Source: Trichomonas vaginalis G3
Lineage: Eukaryota; Parabasalia; Trichomonadida; Trichomonadidae
NCBI RefSeq assembly: GCF_026262505.1
Contig: NC_067206.1
Coordinates: forward strand, 25,311,896 to 25,375,895
DNA length: 64,000 nt
Direction: 5' to 3'
Shown here: positions 41,858-51,918 of the stretch, piece by piece
Numbering within the stretch: position 1 is the first letter of the stretch
How the letters are laid out: each line of letters begins with the position of its first letter
The notes under the pieces: generated by a model
The model's database searches: none
The model's input: only the letters and a program-made list of their open reading frames with translations
Told to the model about the DNA's origin: nothing
Made by a program: the position numbers and the translations under genes

Positions 41858-43063
41858 CGAATAAATTAAATTGACAAAGTGTGTTTACATATTTATATTA
41901 TTTATGACGGTTATTTCATTTTTGATTCAAGCTATCACATAACTTCTCATTCTAAGATTAATTTTGGATATGTTTCTTGATAACATATATTTTCATCGTG
42001 CAAATTTAGCATAAAATTGCTTTTCTTTGAAAAGAGTGCAAGGAAGTGATGTCCGTCGTGAGCAGAAATGATTAATTACAATTCAGCAGAGATAGTTATA
42101 ATAATATCTTTATCGAAATCGATGAAAATAAAACTAATAATTTAATTCACTTTTCAAAAAATTTGAATCACCAGCCAGTATTCAATGATTATACTCCCTA
42201 GATATGGCTTGTTGAAGTGATTACTTGCGAACCATTCATTATTGGAGAAAGATGTTTGAATATTGCGATTGACAGGAAAATATAAGAGTTCATATATTCT
42301 TCACTGGCAAATTGTAGTGCACAGACTTACAACTATCTATTTATAAGCTTTTGATGATCAATTTCTATGAGAATTTTAATGATAACCATTCTTCAATGAT
42401 TTTTTCTTAAATAACTTTGATTTGATATCAGGTTTAGGTAAAATAAGATAATCTTATGTTTCTCTATTAACACATTTTGCTGCTAAATGAAGAGCAGTAG
42501 ATCTTTCAAAAATTCTTTTATTTTAAATAGATACATTGGGCCGTCAAATATTCACCATATAATGAAATATATAGAGGTTGTAATCAAGTACAAGTATAAT
42601 GATCGAATTTTTAAAATCTGTGAGCAATATAACGAAGCTTTCATATTCTAATTCTATGACATATAATTCTATTATACAAGTAGAGGATTAATGCCATTCT
42701 TTTTGAACAAATGCGACAGATAACCCAATTCCAAAATATGAATTATATTTTGACCGCTCTATCACATGACATAGTAATAGTGAGACCTGTTAGATAGAAT
42801 GATTGAACTACAATTGTTCAATTGAATGACCTTTGTATTTCAATGCTACATTTATGAACATTTTGAGATATTTCCTCTAAAATATCCACTACATTGTTTT
42901 GTACTTGTATTCACCGTGTGAAAACCTATGTTTATCTATCAAGGTACTTGAAAAAGTGTGATTTTCACAAAAAAATATAAAAGAATTTTATGTAATACGC
43001 TATCCAACTTTCACCTTCTTCTTTTGATCAGGCTAAAATTCAAAAAAAAAATATTTTTCTGCC
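41858..43063. other. Intergenic region, 1.2 kb, between diverging genes
   Basis: A+T-rich, no coding frame accepted, no repeat noted. It holds the promoters of CapZ alpha (-) and the TKL kinase (+). Confidence 0.5.
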
Positions 43064-45457
43064 ATGAATCGTCAGCCTGAAGGAGTGATTCCACAGTTCG
43101 AGCAACTTCTCGAAGAATTGGAAAAACTCCTGATGCAGACAGTCGTCCATAAAAAGAAATTTGAATTCGCTTTCAGCCAATTCAGAAAATTTATTGAAGA
43201 ATATTCACAAGATCCATCATCGAATACATACCTCAATGAACATGAAGATATTAAATTACAAATTAACAATGCTATAATGAATTTCAGAGATGTTTTATTA
43301 CAATATGATAAACACCGATGGACCTTGTCAACAGTAGATAATCCAAGTAATACTGCAGGCACGGCCTTGTGCAGTATCGTTAGCAAACTTCAGCAAATTG
43401 TTTCAACTTTCACTGAGGCCGGCTCAAAATGCTTTGATCCTGAATCGCCACAGTGGTTGCAGTACCATATTTTAGATTTGAAATATATACAGTCATCCTT
43501 TAAGAATTACTTAGAGCTGAATAACGACAATTCAGAAAATTGCTTGCGAATTGAGAAAAGGCTTGAATCAATCGATAATTTTATCAACCAATATGAAAAG
43601 GAATCCGCTGCAATTCAATTCCGCGTTTTTTCTCCAATTCCTCTGAATTATCAATCATGGCGCTTAAATCATAAAGATCTAAACAAAGTCAAAGAAATCG
43701 GACATGGCGTATCCTCAGTAGTTTACTATGGTTACGATAACCGTACCAAAAACGAAGTAGCCATCAAAGAATTAAAATATCCAATTTTATCAGGTCCAAG
43801 TCTTAACCAATTCCAACGCGAGCTTACAGTTCTTGCTACAGCTAGACATCCCCGCGTACTTGGCTTCGTCGGAGCCACCGAAACCGCTCCTTATTGCATT
43901 GTCACAGAATGGATGGGCGGTGGAACATTGTACAACATATTACACTCGCCAAAACCAACGAATCCCACCATGCTCAGTATCTGTATGTACGATATAGCCC
44001 GTGGAATGCAGTTTCTCCACTCAAGACACATCGTACATCGCGATTTGAAATCCCTGAACGTTCTCTTCGACAACAAAGGCCTTGCACACATTGGCGATTT
44101 CGGATTCAGCCGTCGCGAAGACGATAAAATGACACAATCCATAGGAACACCGCATTGGATGGCTCCAGAATTACTGGCAACAGGATCATTTTACACGAAC
44201 AAAGTTGATGTTTACGCGTACGGCATTGTCTTGTGGGAGATTCTCACTAAGCAATATCCATACAATCTCATGGACCCACAGCAAATTGTTGCACAAGTTC
44301 TTGCAAATGATTTGCGACCAGAAATTCCGGAAAATTCTCCACCAAGATTGGCATCATTAATCAAAAAGTGCTGGGATAGAAATCCTGATGCCAGGCCAAG
44401 CTTCGATCGTATTGTCAGCGAGCTGCAGCAAGGAAATACTCTTCTGGAAGGTGCCGATCGAAAGGTATTTCTTGAATACACAGCACAGTTTGTTACACAG
44501 ATTTCTGACCAATCATATCACATTGAATCACAATTGGAAGAACAAACGACAACAAACGATGAAAACAAATTTATCGATTTCGTGATAACCCTTGAGAAAG
44601 AAGGTATTCCACCAAACCTTGTTGACAGATGCTGGCAGAAGTTCTTGTCTTCAAACTCAATGAGAGATGAAGTTAGAGCAAGATGCGCGGTTTTGTTCTT
44701 GAAAACTTCTATGAAAAATCAAGTGTCACTTTTTCTCAGAAAACTTCCACGTAAATCGATTCCTATTGAATCCATTACATGGGCTGTAGAACTTATACCA
44801 ACAGGCAGTGAAGATATCGATACAAACATCGTTGTCACTGCTTGCAAGAACGGTTGTGCAGATGCAAGTTCAGTTTACGCTGTAAATCCAAATCACATCA
44901 AATTATCTCTTGAATGCGTTGCTCAAAACGGTGTTCGAGAGAACCTGAAAGCAGCTGTTGCTGATAGATGTGTACAGTGCTTGGGATCTTCAGATCCGTC
45001 AATGGTTTGCACTGCTTTGAGATGTTTGGTCGGAATAGGTGAAATGAGGAGAATTACTCCGAGTGCAATCAAAGCTTGTTTGTCTTCTAGCGATGAATCA
45101 GTCCAGAATTGCATTTTCGTGGCTGGATCTGCACTCGTAAGAGAGGGAATCAGTGTTCCTAATGAGTTCATTGACTCTTTACTGAAGGAGTTCTTCTCAA
45201 AGAGACAAATTGTCATAACTTGCGTAATCATTTCTTGCAAAGATACGGGAATTGCTTCAAAAACACTGGATTTGATTAAGAATAATCTACAAAGTGTAGA
45301 GATAAGTGTTCTTTTGAGGATTTTCTTCTCAAGTGCTCAGCATATCAAATTAAGACCAAAAATTAGAGAAATTATGGAGTCAATGAACCCAGAAACAATG
45401 GAAAATGACATGAAACAGAGATATGAAGACTTATTACAAAGATTGAAGTCGGACTAA
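43064..45457 (+). CDS. TKL-family protein kinase
   Basis: 797 aa. About 200 helical residues of N-terminal regulatory region, a kinase domain at about 205-465, and about 330 residues of helical C-terminal region with HEAT-like repeats. Kinase motifs are complete: glycine loop GHGVSSVVYYG (about 213), VAIKEL, HRDLKSLN, DFGFSRR and the GTPHWMAPE activation loop, with a YAYGIVLWEIL helix F. The HRDLKSxN form and GTPxWMAPE point to the tyrosine-kinase-like group, large in T. vaginalis. Likely an active Ser/Thr kinase; substrate unknown. Confidence 0.93.
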   Translation: MNRQPEGVIPQFEQLLEELEKLLMQTVVHKKKFEFAFSQFRKFIEEYSQDPSSNTYLNEHEDIKLQINNAIMNFRDVLLQYDKHRWTLSTVDNPSNTAGTALCSIVSKLQQIVSTFTEAGSKCFDPESPQWLQYHILDLKYIQSSFKNYLELNNDNSENCLRIEKRLESIDNFINQYEKESAAIQFRVFSPIPLNYQSWRLNHKDLNKVKEIGHGVSSVVYYGYDNRTKNEVAIKELKYPILSGPSLNQFQRELTVLATARHPRVLGFVGATETAPYCIVTEWMGGGTLYNILHSPKPTNPTMLSICMYDIARGMQFLHSRHIVHRDLKSLNVLFDNKGLAHIGDFGFSRREDDKMTQSIGTPHWMAPELLATGSFYTNKVDVYAYGIVLWEILTKQYPYNLMDPQQIVAQVLANDLRPEIPENSPPRLASLIKKCWDRNPDARPSFDRIVSELQQGNTLLEGADRKVFLEYTAQFVTQISDQSYHIESQLEEQTTTNDENKFIDFVITLEKEGIPPNLVDRCWQKFLSSNSMRDEVRARCAVLFLKTSMKNQVSLFLRKLPRKSIPIESITWAVELIPTGSEDIDTNIVVTACKNGCADASSVYAVNPNHIKLSLECVAQNGVRENLKAAVADRCVQCLGSSDPSMVCTALRCLVGIGEMRRITPSAIKACLSSSDESVQNCIFVAGSALVREGISVPNEFIDSLLKEFFSKRQIVITCVIISCKDTGIASKTLDLIKNNLQSVEISVLLRIFFSSAQHIKLRPKIREIMESMNPETMENDMKQRYEDLLQRLKSD

Positions 45458-45803
45458 GAAATTATTTTTTTCAATTTTATAATTGTTTTATAATTATTTT
45501 TGTTTGTTTGAAATTTAAAATCATAACTTTATTTTAGTAACCTAATAACTAATAATACTTAAGATATTTTAAAATTATCAATATTTCGAGATTATATAAA
45601 TAAACAATCTAACAAATGATAATAATGAATGCTGTGGTCATCTGATAAAATGAGAAATTCATAAAATTTGTTAAATTATTGAAATTTTCAAAAAATTATT
45701 TCCTTTATACTGAATCACATAAATGCCTTCAATCAAAAAAGAAGCAAATAAGATAGAAAGATAGAATTTTTCAGAAGTAATGTAATAAAAATTAAAAAAA
45801 TTT
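45458..45803. other. Intergenic region left of the MULE
   Basis: A+T-rich, non-coding. The last 9 bp (aaaaaattt, 45795-45803) is the candidate left target-site copy of the transposon. Confidence 0.5.
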
Positions 45804-45817
45804 GGTAAAAAAGGGGG

Positions 45818-45928
45818 TTGGCGTCCTAAGGCGTCCTAGTGTAAATTTCTCAAAATTGTGATATTTACATCACATTTTTGAGAGGTTTATGGGCGTCCTA
45901 AGGGAAAATTGAATAGCTAGGGCGTCCC
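45818..45928 (+). repeat. Left terminal inverted repeat with iterated GGCGTCC motifs
   Basis: Four GGCGTCC(T/C) motifs with intervening hairpin-forming A+T sequence; the right end has four equivalent motifs. Iterated sites of this kind often bind transposase. Confidence 0.8.
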
Positions 45929-46580
45929 GAATTTTCATTCTAAGATTTAAATATATTATATACTTAAGTATAATACAAGCAATATAAAAATTAAATTTTT
46001 ATTATGTTAACTTATAAGAAATTTTTTTGAATTATCGTTGATTTATTGTAATCTTTCCAGGCTATACTTTTGAAATCAACTTTACCTGTCATACGCATTA
46101 ATGTAGTAGATGTCCGGGTGTAGCTATTATATCCCAGCAACATTGGTATTTTATCATTGTAAGATATCAAAATGAAGCGTTTTTTCAGATATAATTTTTC
46201 GTAAATTTTTCAAAAATAAGATGGTAAAAAAGCCTCGACTTGCTCGAAAAATAACAATTTTTTTACTTGTAAAAATAACCCTTTTACAGCATGGGCAGCT
46301 ATTCAATCACTATTTCTTTTTCTAAAAGTATATTTTTCAAAAAAAATTAAGATCAAATTCGACAATTTCTTGATGAAAGCAAAAATATTACACATACTTC
46401 TAGATGCATGGGATAAAATATGCAATTATCCAATCAATTCGCATGATTTGAAAAAAAAAATCTAAATTTGATAAAAATGTAGAAATTTTTTATTTTTAAC
46501 TTGAGATTCGATTTTTTTGATCCAATTTGTGAATTTTTTTTTGATCGGAATTTCAATTAATTTGTTGATCAAAAATGACC

Positions 46581-47687
46581 TCACAATGTTTGATCATAAG
46601 TGAAGCCATCTTCATGGGTATTTAGAAATTCCAAGAGAAATTGCTTATTTCTCGCAGATGTAATATCTGAGAAAATCGAATTTAAATATTCATAGAAACC
46701 CAAATCATTCTCCGGTTCGAATAATTCATCTGTTGCTTTTTCTGTTTTTTCTATGAATTTTAATAATTTGATTAATAAATCTTCATCAGGAAGAATTATT
46801 GCTGCATTTGTGATAAAATTCCATATTGAGGTAATATGGCAATAATTACATTTATAAAATGTAATTTTATCCAAAATTTTTTGGCAAATTCGCATAATAG
46901 CATTAATATTTGAAGCTGAGATTAAACCTGTGATTACTTCTGTAACTTTTGGAAAATCATCGCAATTTAATATCTCTTTATATTGAATTGAGAAATAAAA
47001 AAAATCAAATGGATTCATTTCTTCAATTTCAAGGAGATTGTAAAAATTGATAGAAGTGTTATTGCAACAAATTGTATTTGCAGCAAAAAATATCATTTGC
47101 TCGATTCCATTTTTGGAATAAATTTGCTGGAACAATGTTAAATTAAAACAGTTGCTTAATTTTTCTTCATTGTTTTCATAAAAAAGTAACAAGTTTGCAA
47201 CTGAAATTTCAAAATTTTGATAATTGCCAGTTATTTCAGTAAATATATATATTTGCTTTTCTTCATCTAAAAATGGCAAATATTGATTTGCAATATTAAC
47301 TAAAGTTTGGGATAAATTGTTCCAGTTTGATTTTACAATTTGTGAGCACATTATGTAATATGTAAATTTATCCGCTTTGTAGGAATTTAAAATTGTTTGT
47401 TGTTCTGTTTCAGTTAAATTACTGAATTTTTCAAGATTAATATTGTGATAAAAAATAGAATCCTTGAAACATTCTGATATCTTTTCAATGTTTAAAACGG
47501 ATGCTAAAAAATGTAAAAGAACTTCATCAGTCACTGTGATTTTTTTGAAAAATTTATCCCAATTCAAGCATCCAATTGATCTTTCTGTCATTGTACTTAT
47601 GCATTGATAAAGTTGATTTAATGAATCCGAAGAATAATCATTATGCTTGACTAGTTGAGTTAGTTGATACAGACTGTCGTCAGCCAT
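46581..47687 (-). CDS. Accessory protein gene inside the MULE, unknown function
   Basis: 368 aa, wholly helical, rich in Asn, Leu, Phe and acidic residues (e.g. NLLLFYENNEEKLSNCFNLTL, ILPDEDLLIKLLKFIEK), without DNA-binding, nuclease or membrane signatures I can name. Reminiscent of a helical solenoid, not of a transposase. It reads in one unbroken frame while the transposase beside it is broken. A perfect initiator (TCATTTTT) lies 11 nt upstream of the ATG. It lies between the terminal repeats, so it is a transposon gene or a captured host gene. Stop TGA. Confidence 0.72.
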   Translation of the reverse strand: MADDSLYQLTQLVKHNDYSSDSLNQLYQCISTMTERSIGCLNWDKFFKKITVTDEVLLHFLASVLNIEKISECFKDSIFYHNINLEKFSNLTETEQQTILNSYKADKFTYYIMCSQIVKSNWNNLSQTLVNIANQYLPFLDEEKQIYIFTEITGNYQNFEISVANLLLFYENNEEKLSNCFNLTLFQQIYSKNGIEQMIFFAANTICCNNTSINFYNLLEIEEMNPFDFFYFSIQYKEILNCDDFPKVTEVITGLISASNINAIMRICQKILDKITFYKCNYCHITSIWNFITNAAIILPDEDLLIKLLKFIEKTEKATDELFEPENDLGFYEYLNSIFSDITSARNKQFLLEFLNTHEDGFTYDQTL

Positions 47688-47692
47688 TTTAA

Positions 47693-47700
47693 AAAAATGA
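47693..47700 (-). promoter_or_regulatory. Initiator (Inr) of the accessory gene
   Basis: On the minus strand TCATTTTT, its A 11 nt before the ATG at 47687; a full match to TCAYTWYT. Confidence 0.7.
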
Positions 47701-47736
47701 ATAAAATTGTATAGTAAATTATATTTGTGAAATTTG

Positions 47737-47801
47737 TGACGCTACATTCAATCTAAGACCAATATCTCAAAGAATTCCTCATTTAAGTATTACTTTTCAT
47801 T
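47737..47801. repeat. 65-bp direct repeat, copy 1, in the central divergent promoter
   Basis: tgacgctacattcaat... through tacttttcatt. An identical copy starts at 47904; both lie in the same orientation between the two transposon genes. Confidence 0.9.
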
Positions 47802-47903
47802 GTTTTTTAAAAAATATCTTTGCTTATTTGTTCACTTTTTTGACATTTATTATATGCTTTTTATCATATTTCCGATGATATGAATATATATTCTATATAA
47901 GAA

Positions 47904-47968
47904 TGACGCTACATTCAATCTAAGACCAATATCTCAAAGAATTCCTCATTTAAGTATTACTTTTCATT
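47904..47968. repeat. 65-bp direct repeat, copy 2
   Basis: Identical over 65 bp to 47737-47801, 167 bp away. Possibly a duplicated regulatory block serving both genes. Confidence 0.9.
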
Positions 47969-48006
47969 TTTGATTCAATTTTCGAACGGTTTTCGTAAAT
48001 TTTGCA

Positions 48007-48020
48007 TCATTTCATTTTTT
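48007..48020 (+). promoter_or_regulatory. Initiator (Inr) of the transposase gene
   Basis: TCATTTCATTTTTT just before ATG 48022 contains two overlapping Inr units. The former transposase therefore had a normal trichomonad promoter. Confidence 0.7.
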
Positions 48021-48021
48021 A

Positions 48022-50265
48022 ATGGGAAAATCATCTATATTTAATCAAAAAAGAGCAAACTTTACAGACGAAAATAAAATATTTATCAGGGAACAATCTG
48101 ATAAATACCAAAAATCAACATCGAGAGATGAAAAAACGAATATAATCAAACAAGTTCTTCAATATTTTAATATTAAATACGCCGAAAATGAATCTAAAGC
48201 TGTCAGAAGATATTTTAGTTATATTGCAGTTAAAAATATTCCCGCAGTTACTGGAAAATATCCTGATACAATTGTTCGCAAAGATATGCTTTATTCGCAT
48301 ATCATACAATATTATTAATTCAAATAATATTGAACGTTACTACCGTTGCATCGATCATTCTTGTCAAGCACGTTATTTAGTTAAAATTGAGAACAGTTCA
48401 GTTTCCGAAGATTTACAAAAGGAACATATACCCGAATGCAGACAATTTAAAAAGTTACAAAATGAAAAAAATGATCTTCATAAATCAATGACTCTGACAG
48501 AAATATACAATAAGGCAATGGCAAAATTTTCTGAAGACAACGGCACTTTTCAGCAGATTAAAAAATTTATGACAGAACTTGCTGTTGGTACTGATGAAAA
48601 CCCATTAATTAAAGATTCATTGGTCAGGGAAGTTTATAATAAGTCCAGAAAATTTTCTGTTGGAGAAAAAATTACAGACGATGAAATTGCTAATTTTTGT
48701 TTAATAAATGGCGAGCAGTTTTTCATTGGCCATGATTTTCAAGCAAATTGTGAGACGATGTTTTTTGGTTTTGAGAAGGCAATTCAATTTGCAAAAGAAG
48801 CCACAGATTTATTTTGCGATGGAACTTTTAAAATTACACCAAAACATTTTCAAAAAGGACAGATGCTAACAATTATGATTTGTGAACCTTCAACAAATCA
48901 ATATCTACCACTTTTATTTATATTCATGAAAAACCGCACATTTGAATCTTATAAGAAGGCATTTGAATATATTTTTACTGTCAAGGGTATTCAATTTTCA
49001 AAGCTAATTCAAATTCATTGTGATTTGAAAAGGGAATGATAGAGGCACTTCAACAAATTTTCCCTAAAGTCCGTATAATTGGATGCCTATTTCATTTCAA
49101 ACAAGTTACACAGGAAACTTGTAGCACTTTATACAAAAATTTCAAACTTTACAAAATTCTTTATTTAAGCTATATTCTATTACTCCATTCATGTCTCATG
49201 AAGAATTTGTACTTACAATGCATATAATTAATCAAAATAAAGTTGATTCGATCAAAGATTATATTGATTATTTCAACAAAGTTTGGTTGCCGCACTACAA
49301 TTTAATATCTCAATATAAATGCAACTGCAATATTCACTAATGATTGCCTCGAGAGTATGCATTCAGAATTTTCTTCGTTAAAACATCCAAACATTTATGA
49401 AGCTATTAAGAAGATATCTCAAATCCAATTAGATAAATATAACGCCATCAAAAATAACCAGAAGATCGAGCGCCATATAAAAACCGTTATCACTGATAGC
49501 TACAAAAATTATATTCTTGACTGCTTTCAAAAAGAACTTGAGAAAACAATTTTTTCTATCAAACAATACAACGTAAGTGATCTTTCTTTGGCTCAGAACG
49601 AGATTTCTCCATATGGTTCCATAGAATCGAGTTCATTGTTCGAAAATATTCCAGTTCATGATGCAGATATACTCAAATCGATCGATCTAACAGATAAAGA
49701 TACAATGATCACTAAGTTTATTAATGAAAAAAGAGAAAAAATTATGGCATTATTTAATGAAACATTAAATCATCCAGATTTTAATTCATCCACTCCAATT
49801 TCAAACTAATTTTGAGCAAGCCGATACAAATCAAGGTTCAGATGCTCCAATTCGCTCCGAAAATTCAAATATTGCAGACTCTACAGATTTAGAACCAGAA
49901 ATCAAAACCATCCTTCTACAAATCAAATGTCTAGTAATCTAGAACATAAGCTGGACCTTCTTGATCATATTGAAAAACAATTATCGAAAATGCGCTCGTT
50001 ATTGGGAATTCTTCCTACTACAAATGCTATTGTTGGGCCGTCAAAACAAGTTTCAGTTAATAGCAAGCAAAATTCTGAAAAAAATAAGAAAAAATCTTCC
50101 ATAACAACAAAATCAAACAATAAAAAACAAAATTCATCCGACAATCCTCCTAAACGTAAAGCTCCTATTTCGGAAAGGATTCTCAGCGATAATAACTTAT
50201 ATTTTCAAGTTCATCGAAAGAGATCGAAAAGCAAACGTTCCACATCTACAGAGAAAAAGAATTGA
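48022..50265 (+). pseudogene. MULE transposase, broken
   Basis: Pieces in changing frames: 48022-48318 (helical N-terminus), about 48310-49039 with a FLYWCH-like zinc motif (YYRCIDHSC...HIPEC) and the first catalytic stretch DLFCDGTFKITP, then 49036-49227 with IIGCLFHFKQ following CDLKRE..IEAL, the second Asp and C/H elements of the MULE DDE core, 49357-49809 (CLESMHSEFSSL, the post-catalytic region), and 49927-50265, a Lys/Ser-rich tail. Frame changes occur near 48310, 49036, after 49227 and after 49809, with in-frame stops besides. The normal Inr and start are intact. It belongs to the Mutator-like transposase family. Confidence 0.85.
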
Positions 50266-51004
50266 TATATGAAGTCTAATTCCTTTTATAACTACTATAT
50301 TTTTATTCTTATGACTAAAAAATAATATATTATTTAACAATTTTCATTTTTTTCTTTTAACAATTTCGTTTTATTTCCATTTATTGTTAAATGATTTTTA
50401 GCATACACCTTTCTTTGTTCATCTTCTAAATACAATTTATTTTTTCTTAGATATAATTCTATTCATTCAATTTGATCGTCATTTTTCAGTACATGATCGT
50501 AATTTTCAACTATTGATCGCGATTTTACTTCAGAATTTGTTCGCAATATTGCTTATCAAAATTATATCTCTATTCTCTCATTTCTGTTTAGTCAATATCA
50601 TTACACTCCTATTGTCTAATAACATGCTATTAATTTTCTTAAAATTAAAAAAAAAATATCAACTTTTAAAAACAGAAACTTAACATCCTTAGGTCAATGG
50701 ATTTTGATGTGAGATACATTTAATCTGTTTTTCTTTTTTTATTTTAAATAATTGAATATTTATAGTTGTTATGGGTCTTACATCATGTAAAACGAATTTT
50801 CTTAAAGTAAATTTACTTTTTCTTCAATCTTTCTTACATATTTATTAAAAAAAAATTATCCAAAAAAAGATGTTTTAGAATGAAAAAAAAATAGAAAAAT
50901 CTTCATTTATAGTCTTTCTTGAATGTATACGTTTTGATTTTTTTCTTTTTTAAAAAATTCAATTTCTAGAAAAATCGAGAAAAAATCATTTTCTTCTATT
51001 TTTT
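50266..51004. other. Non-coding right part of the MULE
   Basis: A+T-rich DNA with T-runs between the transposase gene and the right inverted repeat. No gene seen. Confidence 0.5.
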
Positions 51005-51111
51005 AGGATGCCATACCCCATTGAAATCTCCTCTCAGGACGCCATAAACTATTCAATTATGGTGTAAACTTCTCAAAAATTGAATAGTTTACATCAGGAC
51101 GCCTTAGGACG
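51005..51111 (-). repeat. Right terminal inverted repeat
   Basis: Inverse complement of the left end: reads TTGGCGTCCTAAGGCGTCCT going inward from 51112, then TATGGCGTCCT and TATGGCATCCT. Contains its own aaactattcaatt/aattgaatagttt hairpin. Confidence 0.8.
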
Positions 51112-51146
51112 CCAACTCTTTACGCGCCCAAAAAATTCAGACAGTA

Positions 51147-51293
51147 ATGAATTATTGTAGTACGGTTAAAGTTAATTTGGAAAATGGAACTGTTTTTGAA
51201 AATGATATTCGCGATTGTCAGATTATGAAATCATGGTTGGGAAAAATTATTGATTTGGATCAGAAAATAGCAATGAAATTACTATATTACTAG
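51147..51293 (+). CDS. Short frame resembling the N-terminus of a Skp1-like protein (fragment?)
   Basis: 48 codons immediately right of the MULE. VKVNLENGTVFENDI resembles the first strands of Skp1/elongin-C (IKLQSSDGEIFEVDV), but it stops early. It could be the remains of a host gene into or beside which the transposon inserted; too short to be sure. Confidence 0.3.
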   Translation: MNYCSTVKVNLENGTVFENDIRDCQIMKSWLGKIIDLDQKIAMKLLYY

Positions 51294-51342
51294 ATAACTA
51301 TGTTAAAAAGAGAAAAAAACAAAAAATTCTGTGAAATTTTTG

Positions 51343-51918
51343 TTAACAACAACCAGAATTTTTGTCCTTAACTTCGATTGTGATCTGTTTGCAATCGCCT
51401 TTCTTCGGGTAGTGTTCGTAAAGAGCTGTAACAACATTATCAATTAAAGCTTCAATTCCTTCTCCTGTTTTTGCTGAAACTGCAAAGAACTGATATCCTC
51501 TTTCTTCAGCCCATGTGCAAGCATCTTCTACTACGTGATAGTTTTCTTTCAGTAAATCAATTTTATTTGCCACAATAAAAATAAGTCTTCTATCATCACC
51601 AACAGACTTGAATAAATGAATCCATGACTCAAGCCTATCATATGATTCGGGCTGACTTACGTCAAAAACTGCAAAGGCAGCATTGACATTCCTGCAATAT
51701 ACAGGAACTAAAGACCGAAATCGTTCCTGACCAGCAGTGTCCCATATTTCTAAAGTAATCTGCTTTCCGTTGTATTTTCTGAATATTTGGATAAAATCGA
51801 CACCGACAGTTGAAGATTCTGCATTATCAAATCGATCTCCGTATATATTTCTTATAATGGATGTTTTCCCAACAGCTGATTCTCCAATTGTGGCAATGCG
51901 AAATGGAGCTTCAAACAT
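51343..51918 (-). CDS. Rab-family small GTPase
   Basis: 191 aa. GESAVGKTS (G1), switch I TVGVDF, DTAGQERFRSLVPVYCR (switch II; a Rab-typical stretch), NKIDLL (G4), SAKTG (G5), and a C-terminal CC for prenylation. Unlike the Rab at 7983 it has a fully conventional nucleotide site and TVGVDF, a conventional Rab switch I. It should cycle between membrane and cytosol in vesicle traffic. ATG 51918 on the minus strand; no Inr seen. Confidence 0.93.
   Translation of the reverse strand: MFEAPFRIATIGESAVGKTSIIRNIYGDRFDNAESSTVGVDFIQIFRKYNGKQITLEIWDTAGQERFRSLVPVYCRNVNAAFAVFDVSQPESYDRLESWIHLFKSVGDDRRLIFIVANKIDLLKENYHVVEDACTWAEERGYQFFAVSAKTGEGIEALIDNVVTALYEHYPKKGDCKQITIEVKDKNSGCC

Larger units (their letters stand above)
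45804..51129. mobile_element. MULE-type DNA transposon, about 5.3 kb, with ~125-bp terminal inverted repeats
   Basis: Long inverted ends: TTGGCGTCCTAAGGCGTCCT at 45818 is mirrored at the right end, and the match continues inward for over 100 bp with four GGCGTCC-type motifs at like spacing in each end (left through 45928, right from 51005). A candidate 9-bp target copy is aaaaaatt(t/c) at 45795-45803 and 51130-51138, weak because it is low-complexity; the outermost 14 bp match poorly. Inside are a minus-strand accessory gene (46581-47687) and a plus-strand transposase gene broken several times (48022-50265), transcribed apart from a shared 0.33-kb centre holding a 65-bp direct repeat. Family call rests on the transposase motifs. 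Confidence 0.85.
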
